A DNA stretch of 64,000 bases. Source: Setophaga petechia (lineage: Eukaryota; Chordata; Aves; Passeriformes; Parulidae). The position numbers were made by a program, and so were the translations under genes. The notes beneath the pieces were generated by a model, which saw nothing but the letters and a program-made list of their open reading frames with translations, searched no databases and was not told the DNA's origin. How positions within the stretch are numbered: position 1 is the first letter of the stretch; the number at the start of each line of letters is the position of its first letter. Of this stretch, positions 12,286 through 25,116 are shown one piece after another. The stretch spans positions 503,501 through 567,500 of the forward strand of contig JANCRA010000120.1 in the NCBI GenBank assembly GCA_024362935.1, given 5' to 3'.

Positions 12286-13961
12286 CTTGAAAGGAAGGCG
12301 TCTTAGACAACTTTCTTTTACATTTTGCAAAACACACTGCAGCCCTCTGTGCAACTTCTACAATACGATGGAAGTTGTTTAGTGAGCAGCAGCGTTTTCC
12401 CCTTGCGAGACAAAGTGAAAAAGCTATTTGCTCAGATGTAGGTATCAAGAAACACTTACTGCCGTGCACTGACAATCTAATTGCTACACAGCACTGGGAT
12501 TGTGTTAGCAGCTTGCAAAGTGCTAGAAAACACTTTGAAAGGAAGGCATCTTAGACAAATTTCTTTTTCTTGCTGTAAAACACACTACAGACCTCTGTGC
12601 AACTTCTAGAACACGATAGGAGATGTTTAGTGAGCAAGAAGGTTTTCTCCTTGCGAGACATAGTGAAAAAGCTATTTGCTTAGATGTAGGTGACAAGAAA
12701 CACTTACTGCAGTGCACTGAACAGCTAATTGCTACACAGCACTGCGATTGTGTGAGCAGCCTGCAAAGTGCTAGAAAACAGCACTTTCCCACTCTCTTGC
12801 CTTTCCCTTCACATTAATACTTGAAAGGAAGGCATCTTAGACAACTTTCTTTTTCTTGTGTCAAAAAACTCTGCAGCCCTCTCTGCAACATCTACAACAC
12901 GATGGAAGTTGTTTAGTGAGCAGGAAGGTTTTCTCCTTGCGAGACATAGTGAAAAAGCTTTTTGCTTAGATGTAGGTGACAAGAAACACTTACTGCAGTG
13001 CACTGAACAGCTAACTGCTACACAACACTAGGACTGTGTTAGCAGCTTGAAAGTGCTAGAAAACAGTACTTTCCCACTCTCTTGCCTTTCCCTTCACATT
13101 AATACTTGAAAGGAAGGCGTCTTAGACAACTTTCTTTTACATTTTGCAAAACACACTGCAGCCCTCTGTGCAACTTCTACAACACGATGGAAGTTGTTTA
13201 GTGAGCAGCAACGTTTTCCCCTTGCGAGCAAAGTGAAAAAGCTATTTGCTCAGATGTAGGTATCAAGAAACACTTACTGCCGTGCACTGACAAGCTAATT
13301 GCTACACAGCACTGGGATTGCGTTAGCAGCTTGCAAAGTGCTAGAAAACAGTACTTTCCCACTCTCTTGCCTTTCCCTACACATTAATACTTGAAAGGAA
13401 GGCGTCTTAGACAACTTTCTTTTTCTTGTTACAGAACACACTGCAGCCCTCTGTGCAACTTCTAGAACACGATAGGAGATGTTTAGTGAGCAGGAAGGTT
13501 TTCTCCTTGGTAGACATAATGAAAAAGCTATTTGCTTAGATGTAGGTGACAAGAAACACTTACTGCAGTGCAGTGACAAGTTAATTAGTACACAGCACTG
13601 GGATTGTGTTAGCAGCGCTCAAAGTGATAGAAAACAGTACTTTCCCACTCTCTTGCCTTTCCCTTCACATTAATACTTGAAAGGAAGGCGTCTTAGACAA
13701 CTTTCTTTTTCTTGTGTCAAAAAACTCTGCAGCCCTCTCTGCAACATCTACAACACGATGGAAGTGGTTTAGTGAGCAGGAAGGTTTCCTCCTTGCGAGA
13801 CATAGTGAAAAAGCTATTTGCTTAGATGTAGGTGACAAGAAACACTTACTGCAGTGCACTGAACAGCTAACTGCTACACAGCACTAGTACTGTTTTAGCA
13901 GCTTGCAAAGTGCTAGAAAACAGTACTTTCCCACTCTCTTGCCTTTCCCTTCACATTAATA
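12286..13961 (+). repeat. 8-unit higher-order repeat, copy b, shortened
   Basis: Six units (12286, 12534, 12820, 13106, 13391, 13676) repeat copy a in order B C A B D A, then the pattern departs. The first unit is only 248 bp because of a 38-bp loss at its 3' end near 12531. The segment is also the 5' part of a longer duplication: 12286-13675 matches 23115-24542, and 14534-15679 matches 24543-25688, with three units (858 bp) absent from the later copy. Confidence 0.87.
12529..12538 (+). other. 38-bp deletion junction across a unit boundary
   Basis: Here GCTAGAAAAC runs straight into ACTTTGAAAGG. The other units have 38 more bases between these points, containing AGTACTTTCCCACTC, TTGCCTTTCCC and CATTAATAC. 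This is the only unit boundary I found where the conserved AGTACTTTCCC and CATTAA segments are both missing. The equivalent junctions at 10285, 20256 and 23401 are intact, so the deletion happened after those copies separated. Confidence 0.92.
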
Positions 13962-15679
13962 CTTGAAAGGAAGGCGTCTTAGACAACTTTCTTTTACATT
14001 TTGCAAAACACACTGCAGCCGTCTGTGCAACTTCTACAACACGATGGAAGTTCTTTAGTGAGCAGGAACGTTTTCCCCTTGCGAGGCAAAGGGAAAAAGC
14101 TATTTGCTCAGATGTAGGTATCAAGAAACACTTACTGCCGTGCACTGACAAGCTAATTGCTACACAGCACTGCGATTGTGTTAGCAGCTTGCAAAGTGCT
14201 AGAAAACAGTACTTTCCCACTCTCTTGCCTTTCCCTACACATTAATACTTGAAAGGAAGGCGTCTTAGACAACTTTCTTTTTCTTGTTACAGAACACACT
14301 GCAGCCCTCTGTGCAACTTCTAGAACACGATAGGAGATGTTTAGTGAGCAGGAAGGTTTTCTTCTTGCGAGACATAGTGAAAAAGTTATTTGCTTAGATG
14401 TAGATGACAAGAAACACTTACTGCAGTGCAGTGACAAGTTAATTAGTACACAGCACTGGGATTGTGTTAGCAGCGCTCAAAGTGATAGAAAACAGTACTT
14501 TCCCACTCTCTTGCCTTTCCCTTCACATTAATACTTGAAAGGAAGGCGTCTTAGACAACTTTCTTTTACATTTTGCAAAACACACTGCAGCCGTCTGTGC
14601 AACTTCTACAACACGATGGAAGTTGTTTAGTGAGCAGGAACGTTTTCCCCTTGCGTGACAAAGGGAAAAAGCTATTTGCTCAGATGTAGTTATCAAGAAA
14701 CACTTACTGCCGTGCACTGACAAGCTAATTGCTACACAGCACTGGGATTGTGTTAGCAGCTCTCAAAGTGATAGAAAACAGTACTTTCCCACTCTCTTGC
14801 CTTTCCCTTCACATTAATACTTGAAAGGAAGGCGTCTTAGACAACTTTCTTTTTCTTGCTGCAAAACACACTGCAGCCCTCTGTGCAACTTCTAGAACAC
14901 GATAGGAAATGTTTAGTGAGCAGGAAGGTTTTCTCCTTGCGAGACATATAGTGAAAAAGCTTTTTGGTTCGATATAGGTGACAAGAAACACTTACTGCAG
15001 TGCACTGAACAGCTAACTGCTACACAGCACTGCGATTGTGTTAGCAGCTTGCAAAGTGCTAGAAAACAGTACTTTCCCACTCTCTTGCCTTTCCCTTCAC
15101 ATTAATACTTGAAAGGAAGGCGTCTTAGACAACTTTCTTTTACATTTTGCAAAACACACTGCAGCCCTCTGTGCAACTTCTACAACACGATGGAAGTTGT
15201 TTAGTGAGCAGCAACGTTTTCCCCTTGCGAGACATAGTGAAAAAGCTTCTTGCTTAGATGTAGGTGACAGGAAACACTTACTGCAGTGCACTGAACAGCT
15301 AACTGCTACACAGCACTAGTACTGTGTTACCAGCTTGCAAAGTGCTAGAAAACAGTACTTTCCCACTCTCTTGCCTTTCCCTTCACATTAATACTTGAAA
15401 GGAAGGCGTCTTAGACAACTTTCTTTTATATTTTGCAAAACACACTGCAGCCCTCTGTGCAACTTCTACAACACGATGGAAGTTGTTTAGTGAGCAGCAA
15501 CGTTTTCCCCATGCCAGACATAGTGAAAAAGCTATTTGCTCAGATGTAGGTATCAAGAAACACTTGCTGCCGTGCACTGACAAGCTAATTGCTACACAGC
15601 ACTGCGATTGTGTTAGCAGCTTGCAAAGTGCTAGAAAACAGTACTTTCCCACTCTCTTGCCTTTCCCTTCACATTAATA
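13962..15679 (+). repeat. Six mixed units, B D B C B B
   Basis: Units start at 13962, 14248, 14534, 14820, 15108 and 15394. The unit at 14820 is 288 bp because of a 2-bp gain in GAGACATATAGTG near 14944, and reads GGTTCGATATAGG; this mark is shared only with 24829. The unit at 14534 has a B left half, a GTAGTTATCAAG variant and a type iii tail (CTCTCAAAGTGATAG). The units at 15108 and 15394 (ATATTTTGC) form a pair found again at 16823/17109, 20828/21114, 25117/25403, 27117/27403 and 29405/29691. Nothing gene-like is seen. Confidence 0.85.
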
Positions 15680-16822
15680 CTTGAAAGGAAGGCGTCTTAG
15701 ACAACTTTCTTTTTCTTGTGTCAAAAAACTCTGCAGCCCTCTCTGCAACATCTACAACACGATGGAAGTTGTTTAGTGAGCAGGAAGGTTTTCTCCTTGG
15801 AGACATAGTGAAAAAGCTATTTGCTTAGATGTAGGTGACAAGAAACACTTACTGCAGTGCAGTGACAAGTTAATTGGTACACAGCACAGGGATTGTGTTA
15901 GCAGCTCTCAAAGTGATAGAAAACAGTACTTTCCCACTCTCTTGCCTTTCCCTTCACATTAATACTTGAAAGGAAGGCGTCTTAGACAACTTTCTTTTTC
16001 TTGCTGTAAAACACACTGCAGCCGGCTGTGCAACTTCTAGGACACGATAGGAAATGTTAAGTGAGCAAGAAGGTTTTCTCTTTGCGAGATATAGTGAAAA
16101 AGCTATTTCCTTAGATGTAGGTGACAAGAAACACTTACTGCAGTGCACTGAAAAGCTAACTGCTACACAGCACTGGGATTGTGTTAGCAGCCTGCAAAGT
16201 GCTAGAAAACAGTACTTTCCCACTCTCTTGCCTTTCCCTTCACATTAATACTTGAAAGGAAGGCATCTTAGACAACTTTCTTTTTCTTGTGTCAAAAAAC
16301 TCTGCAGCCCTCTCTGCAACATCTACAACACGATGGAAGTTGTTTAGTGAGCAGGAAGGTTTTCTCCTTGCGGGACATAGTGAAAAAGCTATTTGCTTAG
16401 ATGTAGGTGACAAGAAAAACTTACTGCAGTGCACTGAACAGCTAATTGCTACACAGCACTAGTACTGTGTTAGCAGCTTGCAAAGTGCTAGAAAACAGTA
16501 CTTTCCCACTCTCTTGCCTTTCCCTTCACATTAATACTTGAAAGGAAGGCATCTTGGACAACTTTCTTTTTCTTGTGTCAAAAAACTCTGCAGCCCTCTC
16601 TGCAACATCTACAACACGATGGAAGTTGTTTAGTGAGCAGGAAGGTTTTCTCCTTGCGAGACATAGTGAAAAAGCTATTTGCTTAGATGTAGGTGACAAG
16701 AAACACTTACTGCAGTGCACTGAACAGCTAACTGCTACACAGCACTAGTACTGTGTTAGCAGCTTGCAAAGTGCTAGAAAACAGTACTTTCCCACTCTCT
16801 TGCCTTTCCCTTCACATTAATA
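15680..16822 (+). repeat. Four units, A C A A, duplicated from the lead-in
   Basis: Units start at 15680, 15965, 16251 and 16537. The first has the one-base loss CTCCTTGGAGACAT and a type iii tail, as does the unit at base 1. The next three match 2573-3430 at an offset of 13392 bp, including GGCATCTTGGACAAC near 16549, which matches the same mark near 3157. Confidence 0.85.
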
Positions 16823-18824
16823 CTTGAAAGGAAGGCGTCTTAGACAACTTTCTTTTACATTTTGCAAAACACACTGCAGCCCTCTGTGCAACTTCTACAA
16901 CACGATGGAAGTTGTTTAGTGAGCAGCAACGTTTTCCCCTTGCGAGACATAGTGAAAAAGCTTCTTGCTTAGATGTAGGTGACAAGAAACACTTACTGCA
17001 GTGCACTGAACAGCTAACTGCTACACAGCACTAGTACTGTGTTACCAGCTTGCAAAGTGCTAGAAAACAGTACTTTCCCACTCTCTTGCCTTTCCCTTCA
17101 CATTAATACTTGAAAGGAAGGCGTCTTAGACCACTTTCTTTTATATTTTGCAAAACACACTGCAGCCCTCTGTGCAACTTCTACAACACGATGGAAGTTG
17201 TTTAGTGAGCAGCAACGTTTTCCCCATGCGAGACATAGTGAAAAAGCTATTTGCTCAGATGTAGGTATCAAGAAACACTTACTGCAGTGCACTGACAAGC
17301 GAATTGCTACACAGTACTGCGATTGTGTTAGCAGCTTGCAAAGTGCTAGAAAACAGTACTTTCCCACTCTCTTGCCTTTCCCTTCACATTAATACTTGAA
17401 AGGAAGGCGTCTTAGACAACTTTCTTTTTCTTGTGTCAAAAAACTCTGCAGCCCTCTCTGCAACATCTACAACACGATGGAAGTTGTTTAGTGAGCAGGA
17501 AGGTTTTCTCCTTGGGAGACATAGTGAAAAAGCTATTTGCTTAGATGTAGGTGACAAGAAACACTTACTGCAGTGCAGTGACAAGTTAATTGCTACACAG
17601 CACAGGGATTGTGTTAGCAGCTCTCAAAGTGATAGAAAACAGTACTTTCCCACTCTCTTGCCTTTCCCTTCACATTAATACTTGAAAGGAAGGCGTCTTA
17701 GACAACTTTCTTTTTCTTGCTGCAAAACACACTGCAGCCCTCTGTGCAACTTCTAGAACACGATAGGAAATGTTTAGTGAGCAGGAAGGTTTTCTCCTTG
17801 CGAGACATAGTGAAAAAGCTATTTGCTTAGATGTAGGTGACAAGAAACACTTACTGCAGTGCACTGAACAGCTAACTGCTACACAGCACTAGGATTGTGT
17901 TAGCAGCTTGCAAAGTGCTAGAAAACAGTACTTTCCCACTCTCTTGCCTTTCCCTTCACATTAATACTTGAAAGGAAGGCGTCTTAGACAACTTTCTTGT
18001 ACATTTTGCAAAACACACTGCTGCCCTCTGTGCAACTTCTACAACACGATGGAAGTTGTTTAGTGAGCAGCAACGTTTTCCCCTTGCGAGACAAAGGGAA
18101 AAAGCTATTTGCTCAGATGTAGGTATCAAGAAACACTTACTGCCGTGCACTGACAAGCTAATTGCTACACAGCACTGCGATTGTGTTAGCAGCTTGCAAA
18201 GTGCTAGAAAACAGTACTTTCCCACTCTCTTGCCTTTCCCTACACATTAATACTTGAAAGGAAGGCGTCTTAGACAACTTTCTTTTTCTTGTTACAGAAC
18301 ACACAGCAGCCCTCTGTTCAACTTCTAGAACACGATAGGAAATGTTTAGTGAGCAAGAAGGTTTTCTCCTTGGGAGACATAGTGAAAAAGCTTTTTGCTT
18401 AGATGTAGGTGACACGAAATACTTACTGCAGTGCACTGAACAGCTAACTGCTACACAGCACTAGGATTGTGTTAGCAGCTTGCAAAGTGCTAGGAAACAG
18501 TACTTTCCCACTCTCTTGCCTTTCCCTTCACATTAATACTTGAAAGGAAGGCGTCTTAGACAACTTTCTTTTACATTTTGCAAAACACACTGCAGCCCTC
18601 TGTGCAACTTCTACAACACGATGGAAGTTGTTTAGTGAGCAGGAACGTTTTCCCCTTGCGAGACAAAGGGAAAAAGCTATTTGCTCAGATGTAGGTATCA
18701 AGAAACACTTACTGCCGTGCACTGACAAGCTAATTGCTACACAGCACTGCGATTGTGTTAGCAGCTTGCAAAGTGCTAGAAAACAGTACTTTCCCACTCT
18801 CTTGCCTTTCCCTTCACATTAATA
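16823..18824 (+). repeat. Seven-unit segment duplicated at 27117-29118
   Basis: Units start at 16823, 17109, 17395, 17681, 17967, 18253 and 18539, with classes B B A C B D B. The same order recurs at 27117-29118 at an offset of 10294 bp. Shared marks are TTTCTTGTACATTTTG (17996 and 28290), CAGCAGCCCTCTGTTCAAC (18305 and 28599) and GTGCTAGGAAACAG (18488 and 28782). A related order continues in 33690-35405, 44010-45725 and 53885-55600, although those copies have ordinary TTTCTTTTACATTTTG or TTTATTTTACATTTTG. This cassette is therefore the most widely redistributed one in the window. Confidence 0.86.
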
Positions 18825-20827
18825 CTTGAAAGGAAGGCGTCTTAGACAACTTTCTTTTTCTTGCTGCAAAACACACTGCAGCCCTCTGTGCAACTTCTAG
18901 AACACGATAGGAAATGTTTAGTGAGCAAGAAGGTTTTCTCCTTGCGAGACAGATTGAAAAAGCTATTTGCTTAGATGTAGGTGACAAGAAACACTTACTG
19001 CAGTGCACTGAAAAGCTAACTGCTACACAGCACTGCGATTGTGTTAGCAGCCTGCAAAGTGCTAGAAAACAGTACTTTCCCACTCTCTTGCCTTTCCCTT
19101 CACATTAATACTTGAAAGGAAGGCATCTTAGACAACTTTCTTTTTCTTGTGTCAAAAAACTCTGCAGCCCTCTCTGCAACATCTGCAACACGATGGAAGT
19201 GGTTTAGTGAGCAGGAAGGTTTCCTCCTTGCGAGACACAGTGAAAAACCTATTTGCTTAGATGTAGGTGACAAGAAACACTTACTGCAGTGCACTGAACA
19301 GCTAACTGCTACACAGCACTAGTACTGTGTTAGCAGCTTGCAAAGTGCTAGAAAACAGTACTTTCCCACTCTCTTGCCTTTCCCTTCACATTAATACTTG
19401 AAAGGAAGGCGTGTTAGACAACTTTCTTTTTCTTGCTGCAAAACACACTGCAGCCCTCTGTGCAACTTCTAGAACACGATAGGAAATGTTTAGTGAGCAG
19501 GAAGGTTTTCTCCTTGCGAGACATAGTGAAAAACCTTTTTACTTCGATATAGGTGACAAGAAACACTTACTGCAGTGCACTGAACAGCTAATTGCTACAC
19601 AGAACTGCGATTGTGTTAGCAGCTTGCAAAGTGCTAGAAAACAGTACTTTCCCACTCTCTTGCCTTTCCCTTCACATTAATGCTTGAAAGGAAGGCGTCT
19701 TAGACTACTTTCTTTTTCTTTTGTACAGAACACACTGCAGCCCTCTGTGCAACTTCTAGAACACGATAGGAGATGTTTAGTGAGCAAGAAGGTTTTCTCC
19801 TTGCGAGACAGAGTGGAAAAGCTATTTGCTTAGATGTAGGTGACAAGAAACACTTACTGCAGTACACTGAAAAGCTAACTGCTACACAGCACTGCGATTG
19901 TGTTAGCAGCTTGCAAAGTGCTAGAAAACAGTACTTTCCCACTCTCTTGCCTTTCCCTTCACATTAATACTTGAAAGGAAGGCGTCTTAGACAACTTTCT
20001 TTTACATTTTGCAAAACACACTGCAGCCCTCTGTGCAACTTCTACAATACGATGGAAGTTGTTTAGTGAGCAGCAGCGTTTTCCCCTTGCGAGACAAAGT
20101 GAAAAAGCTATTTGCTCAGATGTAGGTATCAAGAAACACTTACTGCCGTGCACTGACAATCTAATTGCTACACAGCACTGGGATTGTGTTAGCAGCTTGC
20201 AAAGTGCTAGAAAACAGTACTTTCCCACTCTCTTGCCTTTCCCTTCACATTAATACTTGAAAGGAAGGCATCTTAGACAACTTTCTTTTTCTTGCTGTAA
20301 AACACACTACAGACCTCTGTGCAACTTCTAGAACACGATAGGAGATGTTTAGTGAGCAAGAAGGTTTTCTCCTTGCGAGACATAGTGAAAAAGCTATTTG
20401 CTTAGATGTAGGTGACAAGAAACACTTACTGCAGTGCACTGAACAGCTAATTGCTACACAGCACTGCGATTGTGTGAGCAGCTTGCAAAGTGCTAGAAAA
20501 CAGTACTTTCCCACTCTCTTGCCTTTCCCTTCACATTAATACTTGAAAGGAAGGCATCTTAGACAACTTTCTTTTTCTTGTGTCAAAAAACTCTGCAGCC
20601 CTCTCTGCAACATCTACAACACGATGGAAGTTGTTTAGTGAGCAGGAAGGTTTTCTCCTTGCGAGACATAGTGAAAAAGCTTTTTGCTTAGATGTAGGTG
20701 ACAAGAAACACTTACTGCAGTGCACTGAACAGCTAATTGCTACACAGAACTGCGATTGTGTTAGCAGCTTGCAAAGTGCTAGAAAACAGTACTTTCCCAC
20801 TCTCTTGCCTTTCCCTTCACATTAATA
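18825..20827 (+). repeat. Seven-unit segment, partly duplicated from 11427
   Basis: Units start at 18825, 19111, 19397, 19683, 19970, 20256 and 20542, with classes C A C D B C A. From 19111 to about 20214 it matches 11427-12530 at an offset of 7684 bp; after the 38-bp deletion in the earlier copy the offset becomes 7722 bp. Here the boundary at about 20215-20255 is intact, which shows the original state of the deleted junction. Confidence 0.86.
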
Positions 20828-22256
20828 CTTGAAAGGAAGGCGTCTTAGACAACTTTCTTTTACATTTTGCAAAACACACTGCAGCCGTCTGTGCAACTTC
20901 TACAACACGATGGAAGTTGTTTAGTGAGCAGGAACGTTTTCCCCTTGCGAGACAAAGGGAAAAAGCTTCTTCCTTAGATGTAGGTGACAAGAAACACTTA
21001 CTGCAGTGCACTGAACAGCTAACTGCTACACAGCACTAGTACTGTGTTACCAGCTTGCAAAGTGCTACAAAACAGTACTTTCCCACTCTCTTGCCTTTCC
21101 CTTCACATTAATACTTGAAAGGAAGGCGTCTTAGACAACTTTCTTTTATATTTTGCAAAACACACTGCAGCCCTCTGTGCAACTTCTACAACACGATGGA
21201 AGTTGTTTATTGAGCAGCAACGTTTTCCCCATGCGAGACATAGTGAAAAAGCTATTTGCTCAGATGTAGGTATCAAGAAACACTTGCTGCCGTGCACTGA
21301 CAAGCTAATTGCTACACAGCACTGCGATTGTGTTAGCAGCTTGCAAAGTGCTAGAAAACAGTACTTTCCCACTCTCTTGCCTTTCCCTTCACATTAATAC
21401 TTGAAAAGAAGGCATCTTAGACAACTTTTTTTTCTTGTGTCAAAAAACTCTGCAGCCCTCTCTGCAACATCTGCAACACGATGGAAGTGGTTTAGTGAGC
21501 AGGAAGGTTTTCTCCTTGCGAGACATAGTGAAAAAGCTATTTGCTTAGATGTAGGTGACAAGAAACACTTACTGCAGTGCACGGAAAAGCTAATTGCTAC
21601 ACAGAACTGGGATTGTGTTAGCAGCTTACAAAGTGCTAGAAAACAGTACTTTCCCACTCTCTTGCCTTTCCCTTCACATTAATACTTGAAAGGAAGGCGT
21701 CTTAGACAACTTTCTTTTACATTTTGCAAAACACACTGCAGCCCTCTGTGCAACTTCTACAACACGATGGAAGTTGTTTAGTGAGCAGCAACGTTTTCCC
21801 CCTGCGAGACAAAGGGAAAAAGCTATTTGCTCAGATGTAGTTATCAAGAAACACTTACTGCCGTGCACTGACAAGCTAATTGCTACAGAGCACTGCGATT
21901 GTGTTAGCAGCTTGCAAAGTGCTAGAAAACAGTACTTTCCCACTCTCTTGCCTTTCCCTTCACATTAATACTTGAAAGGAAGGCGTCTTAGACAACTTTC
22001 TTTTTCTTACTACAAAACACACTGCAGCCCTCTGTGCAACTTCTAGAACACGATAGAAGTTGTTTAGTGAGCAGCAACGTTTTCCCCTTGCGAGACAAAG
22101 TGAAAAAGCTATTTGCTCAGATGTAGGTATCAAGAAACACTTACTGCCGTGCACTGACAAGCTAATTGCTACACAGCACTGCGATTGTGTTAGCAGCTTG
22201 CAAAGTGCTAGAAAACAGTACTTTCCCACTCTCTTGCCTTTCCCTTCACATTAATA
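20828..22256 (+). repeat. Five-unit core of a 4.29-kb repeat, copy 1
   Basis: Units start at 20828, 21114, 21400, 21685 and 21971, with classes B B A B C. The core recurs at 25117-26545 and 29405-30833, offsets 4289 and 4288 bp. Markers are CTTGAAAAGAAGGC followed by a T8 run near 21426, TTTCCCCCTGCGAGAC near 21795, GTAGTTATCAAG near 21835 and CTTACTACAAAACAC near 22005. This copy has TTGTTTATTGAGC near 21205 as a private change. Confidence 0.88.
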
Positions 22257-23114
22257 CTTGAAAGGAAGGCGTCTTACACCACTTTCTTTTATATTTTGCA
22301 AAACACACTGCAGCCCTCTGTGCAACTTCTACAACACGATGGAAGTTGTTTAGTGAGCAGCAACGTTTTCCCCATGCGAGACATAGTAAAAAAGCTATTT
22401 GCTCAGATGTAGGTATCAAGAAACACTTACTGCCGTGCACTGACAAGCTAATTGCTACACAGTACTGCGATTGTGTTAGCAGCTTGCAAAGTGCTAGAAA
22501 ACAGTACTTTCCCACTCTCTTGCCTTTCCCTTCACATTAATACTTGAAAGGAAGGCGTCTTAGACAACTTTCTTTTTCTTGTGTCAAAAAACTCTGCAGC
22601 CCTCTCTGCAACATCTACAACACGATGGAAGTTGTTTAGTGAGCAGGAAGGTTTTCTCCTTGGGAGACATAGTGAAAAAGCTATTTGCTTAGATGTAGGT
22701 GACAAGAAACACTTACTGCAGTGCAGTGACAAGTTAATTGCTACACAGCACAGGGATTGTGTTAGCAGCTCTCAAACTGATAGAAAACAGTACTTTCCCA
22801 CTCTCTTGCCTTTCCCTACACATTAATACTTGAAAGGAAGGCGTCTTAGACAACTTTCTTTTTCTTGTTACAGAACACACAGCAGCCCTCTGTTCAACTT
22901 CTAGAACACGATAGGAAATGTTTAGTGAGCAAGAAGGTTTTCTCCTTGGGAGACATAGTGAAAAAGCTTTTTGCTTAGATGTAGGTGACAAGAAACACTT
23001 ACTGCAGTGCACTGAACAGCTAACTGCTACACAGCACTAGGATTGTGTTAGCAGCTTGCAAAGTGCTAGGAAACAGTACTTTCCCACTCTCTTGCCTTTC
23101 CCTTCACATTAATA
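22257..23114 (+). repeat. Three units, contracted from a five-unit cassette
   Basis: Units start at 22257, 22543 and 22829, with classes B A D. The first two match 17109-17680 and 27403-27974. The third matches 18253 and 28547, and the two intervening units (as at 17681 and 17967) are missing. The boundary reads CTTTCCCTACACATTAATAC, the TACACA form that normally ends the missing B unit, so the loss left a join at or near the end of the 22543 unit. Confidence 0.82.
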
Positions 23115-25116
23115 CTTGAAAGGAAGGCGTCTTAGACAACTTTCTTTTACATTTTGCAAAACACACTGCAGCCCTCTGTGCAACTTCTACAATACGATGG
23201 AAGTTGTTTAGTGAGCAGCAGCGTTTTCCCCTTGCGAGACAAAGTGAAAAAGCTATTTGCTCAGATGTAGGTATCAAGAAACACTTACTGCCGTGCACTG
23301 ACAATCTAATTGCTACACAGCACTGGGATTGTGTTAGCAGCTTGCAAAGTGCTAGAAAACAGTACTTTCCCACTCTCTTGCCTTTCCCTTCACATTAATA
23401 CTTGAAAGGAAGGCATCTTAGACAACTTTCTTTTTCTTGCTGTAAAACACACTACAGACCTCTGTGCAACTTCTACAACACGATAGGAGATTTTTAGTGA
23501 GCAAGAAGGTTTTCTCCTTGCGAGACATAGTGAAAAAGCTATTTGCTTAGATGTAGGTGACAAGAAACACTTACTGCAGTGCACTGAACAGCTAATTGCT
23601 ACACAGCACTGCGATTGTGTGAGCAGCCTGCAAAGTGCTAGAAAACAGTACTTTCCCACTCTCTTGCCTTTCCCTTCACATTAATACTTGAAAGGAAGGC
23701 ATCTTAGACAACTTTCTTTTTCTTGTGTCAAAAAACTCTGCAGCCCTCTCTGCAACATCTACAACACGATGGAAGTTGTTTAGTGAGCAGGAAGGTTTTC
23801 TCCTTGCGAGACATAGTGAAAAAGCTTTTTGCTTAGATGTAGGTGACAAGAAACACTTACTGCAGTGCACTGAACAGCTAACTGCTACACAACACTAGGA
23901 CTGTGTTAGCAGCTTGAAAGTGCTAGAAAACAGTACTTTCCCACTCTCTTGCCTTTCCCTTCACATTAATACTTGAAAGGAAGGCGTCTTAGACAACTTT
24001 CTTTTACATTTTGCAAAACACACTGCAGCCCTCTGTGCAACTTCTACAACACGATGGAAGTTGTTTAGTGAGCAGCAACGTTTTCCCCTTGCGAGCAAAG
24101 TGAAAAAGCTATTTGCTCAGATGTAGGTATCAAGAAACACTTACTGCCGTGCACTGACAAGCTAATTGCTACAGAGCACTGCGATTGTGTTAGCAGCTTG
24201 CAAAGTGCTAGAAAACAGTACTTTCCCACTCTCTTGCCTTTCCCTACACATTAATACTTGAAAGGAAGGCGTCTTAGACAACTTTCTTTTTCTTGTTACA
24301 GAACACACTGCAGCCCTCTGTGCAACTTCTAGAACACGATAGGAGATGTTTAGTGAGCAGGAAGGTTTTCTCCTTGGGAGACATAATGAAAAAGCTATTT
24401 GCTTAGATGTAGGTGACAAGAAACACTTACTGCAGTGCAGTGACAAGTTAATTAGTACACAGCACTGGGATTGTGTTAGCAGCGCTCAAAGTGATAGAAA
24501 ACAGTACTTTCCCACTCTCTTGCCTTTCCCTTCACATTAAGACTTGAAAGGAAGGCGTCTTAGACAACTTTCTTTTACATTTTGCAAAACACACTGCAGC
24601 CGTCTGTGCAACTTCTACAACACGATGGAAGTTGTTTAGTGAGCAGGAACGTTTTCCCCTTGCGAGACAAAGGGAAAAAGCTATTTGCTCAGATGTAGTT
24701 ATCAAGAAACACTTACTGCCGTGCACTGACAAGCTAATTGCTACACAGCACTGGGATTGTGTTAGCAGCTCTCAAAGTGATAGAAAACAGTACTTTCCCA
24801 CTCTCTTGCCTTTCCCTTCACATTAATACTTTAAAGGTAGGCGTCTTAGACAACTTTCTTTTTCTTGCTGCAAAACACACTGCAGCCCTCTGTGCAACTT
24901 CTAGAACACGATAGGAAATGTTTAGTGAGCAGGAAGGTTTTCTCCTTGCGAGACATATAGTGAAAAAGCTTTTTGGTTCGATATAGGTGACAAGAAACAC
25001 TTACTGCAGTGCACTGAACAGCTAACTGCTACACAGCACTGCGATTATGTTAGCAGCTTGCAAAGTGCTAGAAAACAGTACTTTCCCACTCTCTTGCCTT
25101 TCCCTTCACATTAATA
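23115..25116 (+). repeat. Seven units matching 12286-15107 less three units
   Basis: Units start at 23115, 23401, 23687, 23973, 24258, 24543 and 24829, with classes B C A B D B C. Up to the 24258 unit the match is to 12286-13675; from 24543 onward it is to 14534-15107 (offset 10009 bp), so 858 bp is absent here or extra there. The 24543 unit has an unusual CATTAAGACTTGAAAGG start. The 24829 unit has ACTTTAAAGGTAGGC at its start and shares the 2-bp gain ACATATAGTG with 14820. Confidence 0.86.
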
